Assembly (NCBI GenBank): GCA_963794155.1 | Contig: CAWCCX010000011.1 | Location: 89,229 to 153,228 of the forward strand | Length of the DNA: 64,000 nt | Source of the DNA: Roseiarcus sp963794155 | GTDB taxonomy: Bacteria > Pseudomonadota > Alphaproteobacteria > Rhizobiales > Beijerinckiaceae | Direction of reading: 5' to 3' | In this document: positions 50,260 to 59,378 of the stretch, piece after piece | Position numbering within the stretch: the stretch's first letter is position 1 | How the letters are laid out: each line of letters begins with the position of its first letter | The notes under the pieces: model-generated | Databases searched by the model: none | What the model saw: only the letters and a program-made list of their open reading frames with translations | Told to the model about the DNA's origin: nothing | Program-made: the position numbers and the translations under genes

Positions 50260-50688
50260 CTAATCCGGTAAGTGTAATGTGATGCAGGGCCCTAAAGTTG
50301 AACCAGACCCGGCGGCTGCGATTACGCAAAATTCGACCCCGGTTCCATCTGTTTGCCAGACTCCAAAGGCTGCTTCCGCGTTTCCAGGAGGTATCGGCGA
50401 TGAGTAGGTTGAAACTGGCGTCGAGGGCGAAAGATTGCTCCTATAGTCGGGGACTTTTTGGCAACTCGAGAATAGTGCCGCAGGTGGATGCGGGTAAGTT
50501 GCGGCGCATTCGTAAGCTTTGTTGCTCGTATGATCGATTACAACTGCGTTGTAGCCGGTTCCGTTGGAAAAACTTTGAGGCGGTTGCGGAAAGATGGAGA
50601 TGCTGGACTGGCAAAAACCCGCTCCAGAAAGATGTAAGAAAACCCCTGCAGGCACAATTACTTGCTTGAGAACGCGTGATCTGAGCAT
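50260..50688 (-). CDS. Small secreted protein of unknown function
   Basis: 142 residues starting at 50688, where GGGGAG precedes ATG. A signal peptide covers residues 1-27 (VIVPAGVFLHLSGAGFCQS). The mature part has four Cys and a Pro/Ser/Tyr-rich middle (KVPDYRSNLSPSTPVSTYSS) and is not recognised. It lies 58 bp upstream of the propeller gene on the same strand and may share its transcript. Confidence 0.55.
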   Translation of the reverse strand: MLRSRVLKQVIVPAGVFLHLSGAGFCQSSISIFPQPPQSFSNGTGYNAVVIDHTSNKAYECAATYPHPPAALFSSCQKVPDYRSNLSPSTPVSTYSSPIPPGNAEAAFGVWQTDGTGVEFCVIAAAGSGSTLGPCITLHLPD

Positions 50689-51284
50689 TTCCACTCCCCA
50701 AAAAAGCACTTTCTATCCCATCAACGCTATTATTCGTGACACGACAAAATAGCTGCGGACGCAAGACCACAGTCGCTGGCAGATAAATAACCCCTTGCCC
50801 TCTAGCCGGATGGTCAGCAGGACAGAGCAATTGTACGCGCTTGGCAATAGGTAGAACTACGAAGGACCAGCCATATCCTCGCTCAGCCTGGCGCGCCGGT
50901 TGGGCGCTGAACGAGTGCGGGCTTACGAGGCCCGCTTGCGTGGCGCCGCCGCAGCACGCTTGATCCGAGAAGGGACCCCGCCGCTCGAGGCGCCGCCGCA
51001 GCACGCTTGATCCGAGAAGGGACCTCGCCGCTCGAGGCGTCGCAGCGGACCGCTTGAGGAAGCGCGACTTGCGACGACCCAGCCCAGCGCTCACCCCTTC
51101 GCAAGCCCCAGGATCATGTCGCTGTAGCTCTCGCAAGGGCCGCGGGCGGCCCAAGAAGGCCTGGCGCACTAGATCCATTATCCAGGGGGTAGAAGTACCC
51201 AAAGACCGATGGCATGTCGGGGAGTACCTTGAGATGCGTTCCATCAAAGGCTCTCGAAATCTCAGCAGGGGACCAGTCGTGCCG
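50689..51284. other. Region without a supported gene; includes a 47-bp tandem repeat
   Basis: The promoter of the secreted-protein gene should be at the left. Farther right, long minus-strand frames are composition shadows. The only clear structure is the 47-bp tandem repeat at 50942-51048. Confidence 0.45.
50942..51048. repeat. 47-bp tandem repeat (two units plus a partial)
   Basis: Two units beginning GGCGCCGCCGCAGCACGCTT differ at one base (50942-50988 and 50989-51035), followed by a partial third. The period is not a multiple of three, so it is unlikely to be coding. Confidence 0.85.
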
Positions 51285-51526
51285 ACACCAAAACCAGTCC
51301 GCGCGACACGGATGCTTATTTTTGGGTCGGATGGATGGCCGAGGCCAAGCTGTATCTTGGCGCTTACGAGGACGCACTCAATCTGTGTCACCGCTCGATC
51401 GAACTGAACCGGAATTATCCCACGCGTTTCAGCTATTGTGCCGCTATTCTGGTGGAGCTTGGCCGGCTCGACGAAGCGAAGAGCGAAGTCAAAGCCGGGC
51501 TTGCCCTCGATGTCGATTTCCGCTGA
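51285..51526 (+). pseudogene. TPR-domain gene, C-terminal fragment
   Basis: The plus strand reads TSPRDTDAYFWVGWMAEAKL, then AYEDALNLCHRSIELNRNYP and ELGRLDEAKSEVKAGLALD, typical of the C-terminal TPRs of adenylate-cyclase-like regulators. The fragment ends inside the IS21 terminal repeat (51515 on). The gene has lost its 5' part and was cut by the IS21 insertion. Confidence 0.65.
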
Positions 51527-51581
51527 GATTTGACCCGGGATTTCCATTGAGAACTGACCCGGCTTGATGATGGTTTCGGGG

Positions 51582-52376
51582 TCAGGCGTTCGTCAAGTTC
51601 CGAGATTTCTCCTTTGCGGGTTTGGCGGCTTTTGCCGAGCTGTTCTTGAAGCGGAAGCTGTCGTTTCCGGTTTCGAGGATATGACAGCGGTGGGTGAGAC
51701 GATCGAGTAGAGCGGTCGTCATCTTCGGGTCTCCGAACACGGTTGCCCACTCGCCGAAGCTGAGATTGGTTGTGATGATGACGCTGGTTCGCTCGTAGAG
51801 CTTGCTCAGCAGATGGAAGAGCAACGCGCCGCCTGAGGCGCTGAACGGCAGGTAACCAAGCTCGTCGAGGATGACGAGATCAGAGTGGGTGAGCCGCGCC
51901 GCGAGCTGGCCGGGTTTGCCCTGAAGCTTCTCTTGTTCGAGAGCGTTGACGAGTTCGACGGTGGGGAAGAAGCGGACGCGCTTGTGGTGATGCTCGATGG
52001 CCTGGACGCCGATCGCCGTGGCGAGATGCGTTTTCCCCGTGCCGGGGCCGCCGACCAGGACGACATTGTGGGCGTCTTCCAGGAACTCGCATCGGTGGAG
52101 TTGACGTGCGAGCGCCTCGTTGACCTCACTGCTGGCGAAGTCGAAGCCGGCGAAATCGCGATAGTTCGGAAAGCGGGCGGCCTTGAGCTGATAGGCCGTC
52201 GATCTCACCTCCCTGTCGGCCGTCTCCGCCTTCAGGAGCTGCGATAGGATGGGCAGCGCCGCCTCAAAGGCCGGAGAGCCTTGTTCGGTCAACTCGCCGA
52301 CCGCCTGAGCCATGCCGTGCATTTTGAGACTGCGCAGCATGATGATGATCGCGCCGGCGGCGGGATTATGACGCAT
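51582..52376 (-). CDS. istB: IS21 helper ATPase IstB
   Basis: 264 residues of the DnaC-like AAA family. Walker A VGGPGTGKTH at 108-117 and Walker B-like DLVILDELGYLPFS are present. It assembles on target DNA and activates IstA. The start overlaps the istA stop by 11 bp. It appears intact. Confidence 0.95.
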   Translation of the reverse strand: MRHNPAAGAIIIMLRSLKMHGMAQAVGELTEQGSPAFEAALPILSQLLKAETADREVRSTAYQLKAARFPNYRDFAGFDFASSEVNEALARQLHRCEFLEDAHNVVLVGGPGTGKTHLATAIGVQAIEHHHKRVRFFPTVELVNALEQEKLQGKPGQLAARLTHSDLVILDELGYLPFSASGGALLFHLLSKLYERTSVIITTNLSFGEWATVFGDPKMTTALLDRLTHRCHILETGNDSFRFKNSSAKAAKPAKEKSRNLTNA

Positions 52377-53898
52377 GGCGCGCCTCCCGGACTTTGCGCA
52401 GGGCGTCGTAGCGCTCGACGTTGGACTGCGGCTCGGTGGTCAGCGTCAGAGCCTGGGGCGCCTTTATCGTAGGCGTGTCCGTTGGCTTCCCGTCGACCAA
52501 GCGGTGCAGCAAGTTCAGGATATGGGTCTTCGTCGGGGCGCCGGCCTCCAGCGCCAGTTCGACGGCGGCGAGCACAGCTTGTTCGTCATGCTGGAGAACC
52601 AGGGCCAAAATCTCGACCATCTCGCGGTCGCCGCCTGGCGTCTTAAGCATGCGCTCCTGTAGAGCCCGGAAGGCCGGCGGCAGTTCGGCGAACGGCGCGC
52701 CATTGCGCAGGGCTCCGGGCTTGCGTTGAACGACCGCCAGATAGTGCCGCCAGTCGTAAACCGTTGTGGTGCTCTTCCGTTCGTGAGAGCGGGCAAAGAC
52801 ACGACGATGCTCGCACACGATCTGCCCCTCGCCGACGACGACGATGCGCTCCGGATACACCCGCACGCTGACCGGACGATTGGCGAAGGAGGCGGGCACG
52901 CTGTAGCGATTACGGTCCAAATGGATTAGGCACGTCGGCGACACGCGCTTGGCGTATTCGACGAAGCCGTCGAACGTCCTGGAAAGCGGCATCAAGCGCC
53001 CGGCTTCCTCTATCCAGATGTCGGCGATCGCGCCTGGTTGCGAGCCATGCAGCGTCTGGGCCCACAACTCCCGGCATCGCGCCTCCAGCCAATCATTCAG
53101 CGCCGCCAGGGAGGGGAAGTTCGGCGCTGGTTGCCAGAACCGATGGCGGGCGTCCTGGACGTTCTTCTCGATCTGCCCCTTCTCCCACCCGGAAGCCGGA
53201 TTGCAGAACTCGGCCTCGAATAGGAAGTGGCTGACCATGGCTGAGAAGCGCGCGTTGACTTGGCGCTCCTTTCCCCGGCCGACCTTGTCAACGGCCGTTC
53301 GCATGTTGTCGTAGATGCCCCGCCGCGGCACGCCCCCCAGCACGCGGAAGGCGTGGTTATGGGCGTCGAACAGCATCTCGTGGGTCTGCTGAGGATAGGC
53401 GCGGAGTATGAAGGCGCGGCTGTAGGAGAGCTTGAAGTGGGCGACCTGCAACTTGGTCCGCTCGCCGCCGATGACCGCCCAGTCTTCCGACCAGTCGAAC
53501 TGGAACGCTTCGCCAGGCAAAAACGCCAGCGGCACGAACACGCCGCGGCCGCACGTCTTCTGTTCCTGTTGCCGAGCGGCCTTCCAGTCGCGAGCGAAGG
53601 CCGCCACCCGATTGTAGGAGCCGTCATAGCCGAGGGCGGCCAGATCAGCGTGCAGTTGCTTGGTCGTCCGCTTCTGCTTGCGGGACTTCCCGGACTCCTG
53701 CCGCAGCATCTGCGACAGCTTGTCGGCGTAAGGGTCCAGCTTGCTCGGGCGGTCAGGGATGTTGAACTTCGGTTCAACGGTGTCCGAGCGCAGGTATTTG
53801 CGGACTGTGTTCCTCGACAGACCTGTGCGTCGGGATATCTCTCGGATCGAGAAATGATCTCGATAGTGCCAGCGTCGGATGACGCTCAATAACTCCAT
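52366..53898 (-). CDS. istA: IS21 transposase IstA
   Basis: About 510 residues from 53898 (MELLSVIRRWHYRDHFS). The N-terminal HTH (SIREISRRTGLSRNTVRKYL) precedes the DDE domain: FDWSEDWAVIGG, GIYDNMRTAVDKV and GWEKGQIEKNV carry the acidic residues. A beta-barrel follows. It is the DNA-breaking enzyme of the element and looks intact. Confidence 0.95.
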   Translation of the reverse strand: MELLSVIRRWHYRDHFSIREISRRTGLSRNTVRKYLRSDTVEPKFNIPDRPSKLDPYADKLSQMLRQESGKSRKQKRTTKQLHADLAALGYDGSYNRVAAFARDWKAARQQEQKTCGRGVFVPLAFLPGEAFQFDWSEDWAVIGGERTKLQVAHFKLSYSRAFILRAYPQQTHEMLFDAHNHAFRVLGGVPRRGIYDNMRTAVDKVGRGKERQVNARFSAMVSHFLFEAEFCNPASGWEKGQIEKNVQDARHRFWQPAPNFPSLAALNDWLEARCRELWAQTLHGSQPGAIADIWIEEAGRLMPLSRTFDGFVEYAKRVSPTCLIHLDRNRYSVPASFANRPVSVRVYPERIVVVGEGQIVCEHRRVFARSHERKSTTTVYDWRHYLAVVQRKPGALRNGAPFAELPPAFRALQERMLKTPGGDREMVEILALVLQHDEQAVLAAVELALEAGAPTKTHILNLLHRLVDGKPTDTPTIKAPQALTLTTEPQSNVERYDALRKVREARHAS

Positions 53899-54006
53899 GT
53901 CGATCACTCCGATGCCCCCCCAAGTGGCCAAGGGGGGAAGGTTCGAACATGGGTCAGTTCTCGGTGGAAAAACCCGTAGCGCCCGGGTCAGCTCTCAGTG
54001 GAAATC

Positions 54007-55121
54007 AACAGCTGGGCGAACTGGTGCTTGCGCTCAGGCAGGAGACTTACCGACCGGACCCGATCAGACGCGTGTACATACCGAAGGCCAACGGCAAGCT
54101 CAGGCCGCTGGGCATCTCAACCGTGCGGGATCGGGTCTGCATGACGGCAGCGATGCTGGTGCTGGAGCCGATCTTTGAGGCCGACCTTCCACCTGAACTC
54201 TACGCCTACCGTCCCGGGCGCAACGCCCAGCAGGCGGTGGTCGAGGTGGAAGAACTGCTGTTTCGCGGCCATCCGGAAGTGGTGGACGCCGACCTCGCGG
54301 ACTACTTCGGGAGCATTCCCCATGCCGAGCTTTTGAAGTCGGTAGCGCGCCGGATCGTTGATCGGCGCGTGCTGCATCTAATCCGGATGTGGCTGGATTG
54401 TCCCGTGGAAGAAACCGACGATCGGGGACGGAAGACGCGCACGACCGAGGCGCGAGACAAGCGGCGCGGCATTCCGCAGGGCTCACCCCTCTCACCGCTG
54501 CTGGCGAATCTCTACATGCGCCGGTTCGTGCTGGGATGGAAGATGTTGGGGCTCGAGCGAACCCTCGGCACTCGCCTCATAACCTACGCTGACGACCTCG
54601 TGATCTTGTGCAGACGAGGCAAAGCCGAAGCGGCTTTGCAAAGCCTGCGCGAGATCATGGGCAAGCTGAAGCTGACGGTGAGCGAGGAGAAGACACGCAT
54701 CTGCAAAGTGCCGGAAGGAGCGTTCGACTTTCTGGGATACACGTTCGGGCGAATGTTTTCGGCGAGGACCGGCCAGGCGCGTATCGGCTACCGGCCGTCA
54801 AAGAAAAGCATTCAGCGGGTGGTTGAGAAGGTCCACGCGCTGACCGGCCGATCGGGTACATGGCAAGAGACCACAACGCTGGTGAGCAAAGTGAACCGCA
54901 CGCTGCGCGGATGGGCGAACTACTTTCGGGTAGGAACCGTCAGCAAGGCGTATCGGGCGCTCGATGCTTACGCGGCGATGCGGTTGCGCCGGTGGTTGCG
55001 CTTCAAGCACAAAGTCAGGCGACGAAGGGGCGGGAGCTATCCACTCTCGCACCTCTACGGGCACTTCGGGCTCGTACGTCTGACCCGGCTTGGGCACGAC
55101 GTGCCGTGGACGAAGGCGTGA
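54007..55121 (+). CDS. Group II intron reverse transcriptase/maturase, 5'-truncated
   Basis: About 371 residues remain. RT motifs are present (RRGIPQGSPLSPLLANLYM and the active site TYADDLVILCRR), then the maturase X region (GAFDFLGYTFGRMFS) and HLYGHFGLVRLTRLG near the end. The first residues (GELVLALRQETYRPDPIRRV) enter directly from the IS21 end, so the original start and the intron's 5' ribozyme are missing. In the current sequence an in-frame ATG inside the IS end (53949) could initiate. It is probably not mobile. Confidence 0.88.
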
Positions 55122-55133
55122 GCTCTTGTCCGA

Positions 55134-55166
55134 GAGCCGGATGCGGGAAATCTGCACGTCCGGTTC
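55134..55166 (+). ncRNA. Group II intron domain V
   Basis: A 33-nt hairpin beginning GAGCCGGATGCGGGAAA and ending GTCCGGTTC lies 12 bp after the RT stop. It has the shape and base pattern of domain V, the catalytic core of group II introns. A domain VI-like stem follows to about 55210. Domains I-III are missing because of the IS21 insertion, so the intron cannot splice. Confidence 0.88.
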
Positions 55167-55209
55167 GATGAGGGGGGTGTGGAAACGGAGCCACGGGTGA
55201 GCCACTAAG

Positions 55210-55899
55210 GCACCGCCAGACGAAAGGGGCGGCAAACAGACATGCTCAACCTAACGCCACCGCGCCACACTCCTACTCTACGCATTTGAGACGTTTGAGG
55301 CGACGTCTCGACTCGACGTCAAAGCGGACATTGCTGATGGCGGGCGGGAACGTCGCAATCGGGGGCGGAGAGCGGATCTTTGGCTGATCCAAGGAACGGC
55401 TCTTCTGTCCAAACCGAAAATCAAGACCGACCCGGGTCCAAGGGAAGCTTCTTGGCCGCCGCTACGCCGAGTTGCGCATGATCAGGCCGGCCTCGAGGCG
55501 ATCGGTGGAGTTCCTGTTTGCGCCCTCGGCGATGCCCTGCATCAACCGATCTAAACTCAGGGTCGCGAGTCGACCACCGTCGCGGCTTTGCCAAATACCG
55601 CTTGCTGCCTACGCGCGGAGGTAAATCGTGATCTCAGACATGGGCGCGCCTTATGGTTGAGGGACGGCAAAAGCGCCGACCCTTAGTTGCGTTACGCGGC
55701 CACGACGCTACCCTCGCGTTACCCCAGTGAACACCAGCAGCCTAAACTGCCAGCTTTTGCTTGAATTTTTCGGCATCTAGCGCCTGATAGGCAATCATAA
55801 GCTAGGGCCTACGCCGCGTCCGGGAAAGTCACTAACCGAGCGCGGCGCCGCCTCAAACCGGCGGGGCCAAGCAAGCACCGCCGGCGAACCGTTATTCGA
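55210..55899. other. Region without a supported gene
   Basis: About 690 bp after the intron end. A hairpin GAGACG/CGTCTC lies near 55289-55310. No frame is recognised. The bases at 55957 onward are repeat copy B. Confidence 0.45.
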
Positions 55900-56082
55900 T
55901 CACGACGCCCGCGGGGGGCCATCAGGCTCGAACACAACGTAGCGGTCCCCGGCCTTAACGCTCCCGAACCTGTGTTCAATGACTCCAAGAGCACCCGTCG
56001 CATCCGCCGCTGTGGGAAGGGCGACAAGGGCCGTCAAGATGCAAATGAATGCGTGGTTTTGAAAAATGCTCAATCGGGACAA
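55900..56082 (-). pseudogene. Second copy of the exported-protein 5' end
   Basis: The 42 N-terminal codons (signal peptide included) are identical to the gene at 48922-49206 because they lie in the direct repeat. After FGSV the sequence differs (KAGDRYVVFEPDGPPRAS) and stops after 60 residues. The beta-propeller gene is represented only by its last 127 bp. Confidence 0.6.
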
Positions 56083-56215
56083 GGTATGCTATGGCTGACG
56101 AGCAAAAATGGCGATTGCCCCCGGAATTGCGCCGCCAATCTCGACTTCGGCCGTTACCTTGTTGAGTGCGGTATCGACGACCGAAACTTTGTTTGCGTCA
56201 GTATTAGCCACATAA
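55957..56215. repeat. 259-bp direct repeat, copy B
   Basis: Exact copy of 49081-49339. The right junction at 56215/56216 falls where the propeller gene sequence is replaced by an unrelated small gene. Confidence 0.9.
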
Positions 56216-56623
56216 GACTTTCGCACGGCCGTCCATCAGAGCCGTGATCGGCATGATGAGGCGGGCTTTGATGAGGCGCTGGCAGTTGTCCTGCCATTCT
56301 CCGGGTTGTTGAACGAACAGTGCCAAGTAGAGCAGCCCTCCAATCACCTTCGCCTGAGCTATGCCGCTCACGAAGACAGGCTCAATAATTTGGGGTTCGT
56401 CGATCGAAGGTTCGTCCGGTGCGACCCTCGAAGCGTTGAGGACTTTCCGAGTTCGATACGCTCCAATTCTGGCGTTATGAGGTTGTTTGAGTCTGGCGGC
56501 GATGGCGGCCATGTATTCGTCGGCGCTGCGAACGCGCTTTCGGCCTTCGTATCGCAGGGCAAAGGCGAGCGTTTGGGCGAGGTCGGACGGGTCCGCGGGC
56601 GTAAGCTTTTCGTCGTCGCGCAT
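56204..56623 (-). CDS. Hypothetical protein, possibly a fusion of two small rhizobial families
   Basis: 139 residues. The N-terminal third (TPADPSDLAQTLAFALRYEG, then RKRVRSADEYMAAIAARL) matches a short protein common in Rhizobiales. The last part (EPQIIEPVFVSGIAQAKVIG, then KARLIMPITALMDG) resembles a different small family. The middle joins them without a stop. Its last residues and stop come from direct-repeat copy B. It may be a relic produced by deletion. Confidence 0.5.
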   Translation of the reverse strand: MRDDEKLTPADPSDLAQTLAFALRYEGRKRVRSADEYMAAIAARLKQPHNARIGAYRTRKVLNASRVAPDEPSIDEPQIIEPVFVSGIAQAKVIGGLLYLALFVQQPGEWQDNCQRLIKARLIMPITALMDGRAKVLCG

Positions 56624-56784
56624 GGCGGGGCCCTACCGCGCCAACGAGAATGGAGCAACGAAACGGTCGGCGCGCAGCGGCGAAAGTCGACCTCTGCATT
56701 TTTGTGGAGCGGCTCAGCTTTGACTCGAGTGCCATACTTGCGTGTTCAATGCCGCGAATGGGGGTCGGTTATGGTATCTGAACG

Positions 56785-58323
56785 TTGACGAATATTCCTG
56801 ATAGCGTTGCGCTTCGAACCCTTGTGATCGCGGTTTGTGTTGCCCTTCTTGCGGCGCCATCCTTCTTAAATGGTCTCCCATATATATTTCCCGATAGTGT
56901 AGGATATTTGTCGCTTGCCTCAAGTTTCAGCAAAGGAATTTTTGGCCTGTTGACGAAGCTTGGCACGTGGATATTGGGGGGTGTGTCGTCTGGACAATCC
57001 GCACCAGCGTTGTCAATTACCCGTAGGGTGATAGATTGTCGGCTATCATGTACAAATCTCGCACTATATTTTAGACCTTTTCCTTACTCACTATTTTTAG
57101 CGCCATTTTCGTCAGGGCGAGCAATTTTTTTGATTCCGTTGATTCAGGCGGGTCTTGTTGTGTACGGCATAGTTAGATTTTTCTCGACTTTTTTTGAGGG
57201 TATCAACGCAATAGAACTTTTAGTTGTTGTTGTAGCGTTGTTCTTATTGACAAACCTGTCGATCCACGTTAACTATATAATGCCTGATATATTTACTGGC
57301 ATACTTATACTATTTGTCTGCTCGTCGCTATATTCGTGGCCACACATGTCGATAGGCTCTCGGTGCTTTGCTATTGCCTTAATTACATTACTGATATCAG
57401 TTCATTTGAGCCATCTAGTTTTAGCTATTGGGCTCACTTTAGTCATGGCGATTACATATTTATGTTTTCACACGATGCGGATACGCGCGTGTGATATAAT
57501 TACTGCTTTGGTTGTCCCGATTGTTTTGGCCTCTATATTACTCGCTGGAAGCAATTTCTTAATCACAAGGCAAATGGTTGTCTCAGCTAGCTCGCCAGTA
57601 TTTTTGCTTGCTCGATTAATCCAGTCCGGTGCGGCAATCGACTACCTCAGGGCGTCGTGCGCGACGAAAAAATACGCCGTTTGCGACGATCTCGATAGAG
57701 TTGAAGTACCTAAAGACGTTTCTGCAAGTGATGCCTCGATAAGCGACAACTTTTTGTGGGGACAGTATGGAATAAGAAGAACGATAGGAGATACGGACCT
57801 CTTTATCGAACAAGCAAAAGAGATAGACCGCGAAACTCTTGAAATATATCCGATCGAGGTGGCATCTTCGTTTATCGATGGCGGGCTAAAGCAGCTAATA
57901 CGATTTAACGATGACAGTGCAAGTGAGCGTTTTCGATCGACAAGGGTAAATGATATTTACGGGCAATTCTACAATGGTGGTTCACCTCTTGTTGTGTACT
58001 TTGTAAATACGTCGCAATATCGGGCACTTGTCGCGGATGAATCGTTTTATGTTGGATGGATTGAAACCCTCCGGTGGTGTGCCACCGTTGGGGCAATTAT
58101 TGTTTTGCCGATAATACTGGTTCTCGCTTCAAGAAAGCGGCGGGCGGAGGTTGCATTTCCCTTCTTTTTTGGAATCTTTGGCGTTCTGCTCAACGGCTTG
58201 GTCACTGGCGCCTTATCTTCCGTTCACGACCGATATCAAAGTCGTGTGATTTGGATCGTCCCCCTGTTTTTCATGGCGATGGCCCTCCTATGGGTGCGAG
58301 ACAGGCTGGCCGAATCTGGTTAA
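56785..58323 (+). CDS. Polytopic membrane protein of unknown function, AT-rich
   Basis: 512 residues with about ten to eleven helices, TTG start. NGLPYIFPDSVGYLSLASSF, then RPFPYSLFLAPFSSGRAIFL and NYIMPDIFTGILILF match a widespread unnamed family whose members carry a conserved Asp-Ser/Thr in the first loop and look like GT-C glycosyltransferases. A soluble domain at about 270-400 precedes the last helices. GC is far below the rest of the window, a sign of recent transfer. Glycan transfer is an inference. Confidence 0.7.
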   Translation: MTNIPDSVALRTLVIAVCVALLAAPSFLNGLPYIFPDSVGYLSLASSFSKGIFGLLTKLGTWILGGVSSGQSAPALSITRRVIDCRLSCTNLALYFRPFPYSLFLAPFSSGRAIFLIPLIQAGLVVYGIVRFFSTFFEGINAIELLVVVVALFLLTNLSIHVNYIMPDIFTGILILFVCSSLYSWPHMSIGSRCFAIALITLLISVHLSHLVLAIGLTLVMAITYLCFHTMRIRACDIITALVVPIVLASILLAGSNFLITRQMVVSASSPVFLLARLIQSGAAIDYLRASCATKKYAVCDDLDRVEVPKDVSASDASISDNFLWGQYGIRRTIGDTDLFIEQAKEIDRETLEIYPIEVASSFIDGGLKQLIRFNDDSASERFRSTRVNDIYGQFYNGGSPLVVYFVNTSQYRALVADESFYVGWIETLRWCATVGAIIVLPIILVLASRKRRAEVAFPFFFGIFGVLLNGLVTGALSSVHDRYQSRVIWIVPLFFMAMALLWVRDRLAESG

Positions 58324-58542
58324 GAGCAGTCGCGGCAATGGGTTTCGCGATCCAATCACCCTTTCATTAGGGGATGATCTTGGATGGGCGCAACCGATAC
58401 ATGGCGTCGGGTCGAACGAACCCGAACGCAAGGCGCTTTCGATCTGCGACATGATCTTTGACGCGACGAGTTCGCTGGCGACAAAGACGTCGATCTTGAC
58501 GTTCGCCGTAGTCGTGACGGGCGTCCCCTTTGCCGCCTTCAA
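58288..58542 (-). CDS. Hypothetical small protein
   Basis: 84 residues; the first 40 (KGTPVTTTANVKIDVFVASE, then LVASKIMSQIESAL) look like a real domain, the rest is Pro/Arg-rich. It overlaps the end of the membrane-protein gene by 36 bp on the opposite strand. No family is recognised. Confidence 0.3.
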   Translation of the reverse strand: MKAAKGTPVTTTANVKIDVFVASELVASKIMSQIESALRSGSFDPTPCIGCAHPRSSPNERVIGSRNPLPRLLLTRFGQPVSHP

Positions 58543-58628
58543 CAGTGCCTTCAGCGCTCAGCGGACGGCGGCCTATGCTGTCCTCGGTCGGCGGCCTCGC
58601 GCAGGCTAAGTAGCCGGCTTCTGGCCAT

Positions 58629-58802
58629 TCAAAAAACCTCGATGGCGCGGGGAAGGGGATACGTAACAACGCCCATGTCCCCGGTGGCGTTCGGGGTGGG
58701 GCCCTGGAATTTGACCTGCTTCCTCGACATGACCGAATGCGCGGCGCTCAGCGCGCATCCTGCGGCCCCGTAGGCCTCGGCGGTAACTGCAATCGCGATC
58801 AT
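58629..58802 (-). pseudogene. Relic with the N-terminus of a small rhizobial family
   Basis: MIAIAVTAEAYGAAGCALS at the start resembles the MIAIT-TAEA opening of the small family whose end is LRGPGESYSDVILRLA. After about 15 residues it diverges. The rest of the family sequence is not here but a C-terminal piece lies on the other strand at 59.1 kb. Confidence 0.4.
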
Positions 58803-59069
58803 GGCCTCTAAGCGGCCCCAGGGCGGCCCTAGAATGTCCGCCGAGGTCGCGAATGATCCGCGAGCCCTAGGCGGGCTGCGCGGCCCTCGCTGCGGCCCGT
58901 CGCCACGTAAGCCGCAAGGGCAATTACCACGACCGCCAGCAAGCCGATGGCCAACAGGAAGATCACAGCGCTTGTGGCGTCGAACGTAGCAGGCATCGCG
59001 GACATGCTCGGCTCGTTCGCTCCTGGCGGTCAAGCTCCGAGCGGCGTTTGTCCCCGTTATCCTCCGCGG

Positions 59070-59119
59070 CCCGGGCGAAAGCTACAGCGACGTGATCCTG
59101 CGGCTGGCGAAGGCCGGCT
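59070..59119 (+). pseudogene. Relic with the C-terminus of the same small family
   Basis: The plus strand reads RGPGESYSDVILRLAKAGS and a stop. The preceding residues are not family-like. This is the third piece of the family in the window. Confidence 0.5.
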
Positions 59120-59147
59120 CATAGGCGGCCCTGGCGCGTCCTGGTCG

Positions 59148-59378
59148 TCAGCTATCATCGGGCGCTGGCGCCAGCGGCCGATCGGCGCCAGGCACCTCGG
59201 CGGACAGGGGTTGCCAGAAGACGAAGCGGGAGCCCTCCCAAACCTCAAGTCTGTCGAACGGACCCTTGCGTTTTGCCATTAGCGCGTGAGCCCTTGCGAT
59301 CGCCTCTTCGTCTGAGAGTCCGGCAGGCAGCGCTTCGACGCCCGCGAGACGCCCTGCCCTGAGAAAATAGCACCGCAT
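59148..59378 (-). CDS. Hypothetical small rhizobial protein
   Basis: 76 residues from 59378. MRCYFLRAGRLAGVEALPAG, then DEEAIARAHALMAKRKGPFD and EVWEGSRFVFWQP match a short protein that is common and uncharacterised in Rhizobiales. The frame is complete. Function is unknown. Confidence 0.65.
   Translation of the reverse strand: MRCYFLRAGRLAGVEALPAGLSDEEAIARAHALMAKRKGPFDRLEVWEGSRFVFWQPLSAEVPGADRPLAPAPDDS

Larger units (their letters stand above)
51515..54006 (-). mobile_element. IS21-family element
   Basis: About 2.49 kb. The left end GATTTCCGCTGAGATTTGAC and the complement of the right end GATTTCCACTGAGAGCTGAC match, and each end carries a second internal copy (...TGAGAACTGACCC), as in IS21. 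It carries istA and istB. Insertion at 54006 removed the 5' part of a group II intron; the left end lies in a TPR gene. Confidence 0.9.

Noticed and set aside
50441..51547. 368-codon minus-strand frame
   Set aside because: It crosses the secreted-protein gene in another frame, the 47-bp tandem repeat and the TPR remnant, and has no family resemblance.
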